Shown here: piece after piece, positions 31,061 to 33,500 of the stretch
Numbering within the stretch: the stretch's first letter is position 1
Layout: the number at the start of each line of letters is the position of its first letter
From: Neocallimastix lanati (nom. inval.)
Lineage: Eukaryota; Neocallimastigomycota; Neocallimastigomycetes; Neocallimastigales; Neocallimastigaceae
Length of the DNA stretch: 33,500 bases
NCBI GenBank assembly: GCA_016946835.1
Contig: JACVTC010000046.1
Span: 982,501 to 1,016,000 of the forward strand
Direction: 5' to 3'
The notes under the pieces: model-generated
The model's database searches: none
Told to the model about the DNA's origin: nothing
What the model saw: only the letters and a program-made list of their open reading frames with translations
Made by a program: the position numbers and the translations under genes

Positions 31061-32428
31061 AATTCTATTTAATACAACAATTTACTTTATAAGAAAAATA
31101 AATTATTTCTCCAAAAAAATAAATGAAAATTATGTTATTTTATTAAATTATAAAACATATTACATACTTAATCATATATCTATAATATATCTATAATAAA
31201 TCAGTTATATTTTATGGCTAATTTATATATTAATATTGTTAATTTTATTGATTTTATTTTAAGTGTAATAAATTTTTCATTTTCATTTGTGGCTTAATTA
31301 TAAGAAATTCTTTAATATTAATATGGATTAGGTTTACTTTGTGTTTAATAAATATATACAAATTCTTTAGTTCTATCAGATATCTATAATATTATTAAAA
31401 TTAATATCTTCGAAAAAAAAATTAATTTTTTTAATAGTAAAATTTATAATACTTTATTATAAAATAAATTTTAGTAAAAAAAATATTTATTCTATTTTCC
31501 TTTATTCTTATTTTTAAAAGTATATTAAAAAAAAATGGATAATAATAATTAAATAATGTTTAATATACCAAATTTCTACAAATATATCATTACAATAATC
31601 TCATTTAATAATATGAATAATACATTTTATTTGTAATTTCACTTGTTTTCCTTCATTAGGTCACTTCAATATATTTCGGTTTAGTATTTATCTTTATCAA
31701 TCTTTATAAAATTTTAAATTAAAAAATAATTGTAAATTATTTTACTTAATAATTAGCTTGATACAAATAACTAAAACCAAAAATAGATATTGCATAAATT
31801 ATTATGAAGATGAATATAAATTTGATTTAAGGACCTTTTTTAGAATAGATAAAATATTATTAATATATTACATAATTAATTTTATTTCCACATTGATTTT
31901 CTATTAATTGTTCTCAACTTAAACTTTATTTCTACAATAGATTAACAATAAGTTTATTTTAATAGTTTTATTGATAACAATTATTTATTACTAAAACTAA
32001 ATAAAAATTATTTTGAATTTTTAATTTTATTATATTAATATATTTATTTTCAAATGTTGAAAAGATAAAAATGATATTGATTATATCAAAGCGAAAATAA
32101 TTATATGTAAATAATTATATGTAAATAATCATCTATTTGAGAAAATCATAAATTATGTTTTTTTTTTTTTTATAATTAATATAGTTAATATATTCAACAT
32201 GTAAATATGTAAAAAAAAATTATTATTGTATAAATAATAATATATATATAATTTAATATATTTATTTATTTTAATATATAATTATTTATTTATTTATTAT
32301 TATAATTAATAATTATTAATATTAAAATTATTAATAATATACCTAATATTATTATTAGAATAAAAAAAATTTAAAAAATTTAATTATATTATTAGATTTT
32401 TATTTTTTAATTAAAAAAAAAAAAGAAT

Positions 32429-32484
<56 letters not shown>

Positions 32485-32516
32485 ATAAAAATATTCGAAT
32501 TGAAAAAACTTATAAA
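31061..32516. other. Intergenic, divergent promoter region
   Basis: About 1.46 kb between the head-to-head transferase and LIM genes. A/T-rich but less repetitive than other gaps until a poly-A run of about 54 bp at 32430-32483, just upstream of the LIM start. No coding segment or RNA gene was recognised. Confidence 0.7.
32430..32483. repeat. Poly-A tract
   Basis: About 54 consecutive A on the plus strand, ending 33 bp before the ATG of the LIM gene. Long A runs also occur before the HMG gene (10916-10940) and the repeat-protein gene (21400-21433). Confidence 0.9.
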
Positions 32517-33169
32517 ATGTTGAAAGAAAAAAAAAAAAATGAAATAAAAAAAGAAAACAATAAAAATAGAAACATAAAAACAAAAGATAATAATGGTAAT
32601 ACTATTTCATATAGTAAAAAAATAAGAATAATATATTTAATAATGTTAATAATTTTTCCATAATTAAATAATAATACTCTTTATATATATATTCTATATT
32701 TTTCATTTATAAATGAAGCATATCAAAAAGTGTTAGTAATTAATGAAAATTCAGAATCTGGTAAATATTTTATAATGAATATTATTAATAAAATTTTAAT
32801 ATAATTAATCTTTTTTTTTTTTTTAAAAAAAATTTAATAATATTCATTATAATATTTTCTCTCAAAATTTTACATTTTAAATATATAAGAACAAGAATTT
32901 CATAAGTTAATAATATGTAAAAAATGTGAAAAACCAATAAAAACGGAAAGAGCATTAAAAATTGACGATTTTTACTTTCATACAGTAAAATATTAAATCT
33001 TAATATTTAAGTTTATATAAATTTATAGTAATTAATATGACTTTCCTAAATATATATATACTAGGAACATTTAAAATGTACAGTTTGCTCAAGGGTAATA
33101 ATTATTCCGAATAATTCTATATATATATATATATTATATAATAATATATATTTTATAATAATAATAAAA

Positions 33170-33253
<84 letters not shown>

Positions 33254-33500
33254 TTTTAGAATATAAATATCATAATAATTAAAAATGATTATATATTATA
33301 GATAATAACAGAAGAATTTATATATTTTGAAAATCATTTTTGGTGCAAAAATTGTTCAAAATCAGCAAGGAGAATATGTAATGATTGTAATAAAAAAATA
33401 GAAAGTGATGTAAATAGAAATTTAATTTTTATGAATTATATGATGCATATTTTTCTATATTTAATAATAATGACAATAGTAGTACTAATTAATAATTAAT
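32517..33500 (+). CDS. LIM-domain protein, paxillin-like (5' part, cut by window end)
   Basis: Zinc-binding LIM protein, likely an actin or adhesion scaffold if the paxillin resemblance holds. Exons: 32517-32595, 32719-32760, 32890-32984, 33065-33094, 33302-33409 and beyond. A Lys/Asn-rich leader of about 40 residues precedes the first LIM domain: C50-x2-C53-x17-H71-x2-H74-x2-C77-x2-C80-x16-C97-x2-C100, all eight ligands present, with FHTEHLKCTVC resembling the HPEHF type of paxillin. A second domain opens at C108-x2-C111 and would continue past the window. The GTAAAT at 33410 is taken as the next donor. If it is not used, the frame runs on through a hydrophobic stretch to a TAA at 33498-33500, giving a broken second LIM domain. 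The start codon is the least certain part because the first exons are low-complexity. Confidence 0.82.
33165..33251. repeat. (TTA)n array in LIM-gene intron 4
   Basis: About 85 bp of trinucleotide repeat in intron 33095-33301. Confidence 0.9.

Overview
The window looks like nuclear DNA of a zoosporic fungus, most likely an anaerobic gut fungus (Neocallimastigomycota: the Piromyces/Neocallimastix/Orpinomyces/Anaeromyces group). Three things point there. The base composition is extremely AT-rich: intergenic DNA is almost only A/T runs and microsatellites, and the richer patches are exons. A fungal MATA-type HMG-box gene sits beside a gene for a flagellar protein (CFAP157). The other genes are typical spliced eukaryotic genes. 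The genus is inference. No prokaryotic, viral, tRNA, rRNA or CRISPR feature was seen.

Layout: (1) 1-1507, minus: 5' five exons of an SLC38/AVT-type amino-acid transporter, cut by the window start. (2) 5116-8193, plus: four-exon TBC1D20/Gyp8-type Rab GAP with a C-terminal membrane anchor and a very large acidic insertion inside the TBC domain. (3) 11038-12837, plus: intronless MATA_HMG-box transcription factor. (4) 14056-19151, plus: dymeclin, about 17 exons. (5) 21525-23899, plus: unrecognised three-exon protein with four tandem 38-residue repeats. (6) 24847-29368, plus: CFAP157-like ciliary coiled-coil protein. (7) 29647-31060, minus: five-exon Lys5/AASDHPPT-type phosphopantetheinyl transferase. 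(8) 32517-end, plus: start of a paxillin-type LIM protein. I assembled all exon chains by hand from GT/AG signals, reading frame and family similarity; the phases close in every model.

The most notable signal is in gene 6. Two of its introns lack any usable GT donor and begin with the same 11 bases, ATATCCTTTTA, which contain the canonical 5' splice site of U12-type AT-AC introns. The first also has a good U12-like branch site and ends in AC at the expected distance, and both restore the reading frame. This implies that the organism has a working minor spliceosome.

The genes are not an operon and are not obviously functionally linked. The TBC1D20-like GAP and dymeclin both belong to ER/Golgi trafficking; CFAP157 belongs to the zoospore flagellum; the transferase activates carrier proteins. 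Large gaps (1508-5115, 8194-11037, 12838-14055, 19152-21524, 23900-24846, 31061-32516) contain only A/T low-complexity DNA, microsatellites and a few local duplications.
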